Source: Pseudomonadota bacterium (GTDB lineage: Bacteria > Myxococcota_A > UBA796 > SXON01). From it: DNA of 6,237 bases. The notes beneath the pieces are model-generated. The model saw nothing but the letters and a program-made list of their open reading frames with translations, made no database searches and had not been told where the DNA came from. Shown here piece by piece: positions 5,694 through 6,237 of the stretch (the stretch's first letter is position 1; each line of letters opens with the position of its first letter). The stretch lies in the NCBI GenBank assembly GCA_005776735.1, contig SXOM01000208.1, positions 1 to 6,237 on the forward strand, written 5' to 3'. Both the position numbers and the translations under genes were made by a program.

Positions 5694-5830
5694 TGTGATC
5701 TCCCGAAGGCGCGCGCGGTAACACGCCTGGCCCTCGGTCGGGGCTCGGGCAGACGGCCGAGTTGCACCGACCGGTCACGCGTGGTCGACGCCTGCGGGGC
5801 CCTGGGCTAACGTCGCAGCCAGGAATCCGG
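5694..5830. promoter_or_regulatory. Divergent promoter region between ETF-QO gene and lspA
   Basis: These 137 bp hold no credible ORF and must contain both promoters. Two 8-bp palindromes sharing one base, GACCGGTC (5769-5776) and CACGCGTG (5776-5783), are followed at once by GTCGAC (5784-5789), an unusual cluster that could be an operator. For lspA, TCGACG (5785-5790) and TAACGT (5808-5813) are spaced 17 bp apart like -35/-10 boxes, matching the consensus at 4 of 6 and 3 of 6 positions. This is weak evidence, and such a start would leave a leader of only about 10 nt before the ATG. Confidence 0.35.
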
Positions 5831-6237
5831 ATGTCGCCGAAGACCGTCGCCTTTCTCTCGTCCAGCCTCGTGTTCCTGGCGCTCGACCAGGCCAGCAAGG
5901 CGTGGGTCCGCGCCAACCTCGCCATTCGGCAGGAAATCCCGGTGATCCCGGACTTCCTCAGCATCACGCACGCGCGCAACAAGGGCGCGGCGCTCTCGAT
6001 GCTCGACGACTTCGAGTACCGGTTGTGGGTGTTCTACGCCTTCACCGCTGTTGCGCTCTACGTCATCATCACCGGCTACCGGCAGCTCCCGTCCACCGAC
6101 CGGGTGCAGGCGTTGGCGATGGGCTTCATCCTTTCCGGGGCGCTCGGCAACTTCATCGACCGGGTGTGGATGGGCGAGGTCACCGACATGGTCAAGGTGT
6201 ACGCCGGGTTCGAGCCGGTGCGCGGCTGGGCCCTGTC
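5831..6237 (+). CDS. lspA: Lipoprotein signal peptidase II, N-terminal 135 codons (3' end outside window)
   Basis: Cleaves the signal peptide of diacylglyceryl-modified prolipoproteins in the cytoplasmic membrane; an aspartic protease. Seen: a first membrane segment (about 5-18) leading into LDQASK (Asp19, Lys23); the extracytoplasmic THARNKGAALS (Asn50, family form NxGAAF); a second membrane segment (about 64-82); and a third running into GALGNFIDR (Asp110), then GEVTDM (Asp119). Asp110 corresponds to the first catalytic Asp of the family. The second, in the later NxAD motif, should lie beyond the window end, so activity cannot be judged. Start: ATG 5831 has AGGA six bases upstream. Signal peptidase II serves all lipoproteins of the cell, so there is no special link to the surface protein in this window. 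Confidence 0.93.
   Translation, partial: MSPKTVAFLSSSLVFLALDQASKAWVRANLAIRQEIPVIPDFLSITHARNKGAALSMLDDFEYRLWVFYAFTAVALYVIITGYRQLPSTDRVQALAMGFILSGALGNFIDRVWMGEVTDMVKVYAGFEPVRGWAL

Noticed and set aside
4110..5810. Long plus-strand frame opposite the ETF-QO gene
   Set aside because: The translation is low-complexity and matches nothing, whereas the minus strand carries all ETF-QO motifs in order.
5831..6237. A functional link between lspA and the Cys-containing MYXO-CTERM tail
   Set aside because: Signal peptidase II acts on N-terminal lipobox signals of all lipoproteins, is a housekeeping gene, and is separated from the repeat gene by two other genes on alternating strands.

Overview
This is a GC-rich bacterial window that reads as chromosomal DNA of a myxobacterium or close relative (Myxococcota). 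The main pointer is the large minus-strand gene. It encodes a secreted, Asp-rich protein made of MopE-type DCDD repeats and ends in a MYXO-CTERM surface-sorting tail (GCGC, short hydrophobic segment, RRRR). Almost all codons end in G or C, and genes are tightly packed.

Layout, left to right. (1) The last 74 codons of an unidentified plus-strand gene, whose C-terminus faintly resembles heparinase II/III-like proteins. (2) A 1000-residue minus-strand repeat protein whose stop codon lies inside the end of gene 1. It has a signal peptide, an S/T/Y-rich beta-type domain, seven units at exactly 69-residue spacing, five units at exactly 46-residue spacing, one terminal unit and the sorting tail. (3) A 67-bp divergent promoter region. 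(4) A plus-strand short-chain dehydrogenase/reductase whose Tyr-x6-Lys active site and C-terminal sequence identify it as a FabL-type enoyl-ACP reductase rather than a FabG-type reductase. (5) An 18-bp convergent gap. (6) A minus-strand electron transfer flavoprotein-ubiquinone oxidoreductase (ETF-QO) with a C-terminal iron-sulfur domain. (7) A 137-bp divergent promoter region. (8) The first 135 codons of lspA, lipoprotein signal peptidase II, cut by the window end.

Adjacent genes alternate in strand (+, -, +, -, +), so no operon is visible here and each gene is probably transcribed separately. Three genes concern lipids or the envelope (fatty-acid elongation, entry of electrons from fatty-acid oxidation into the quinone pool, lipoprotein maturation) and one encodes a surface protein. 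This is a loose theme, not evidence of a shared pathway.

The points most worth a second look are the two exact repeat periods and the basic-residue desert of the repeat protein, the FabL-type reductase, and two cysteine oddities in ETF-QO: a Cys in the third Gly position of the FAD motif, and three extra Cys beside the iron-sulfur ligands. I see no RNA gene, insertion sequence, CRISPR array or phage element. The window does not clearly contain a new multi-gene system.
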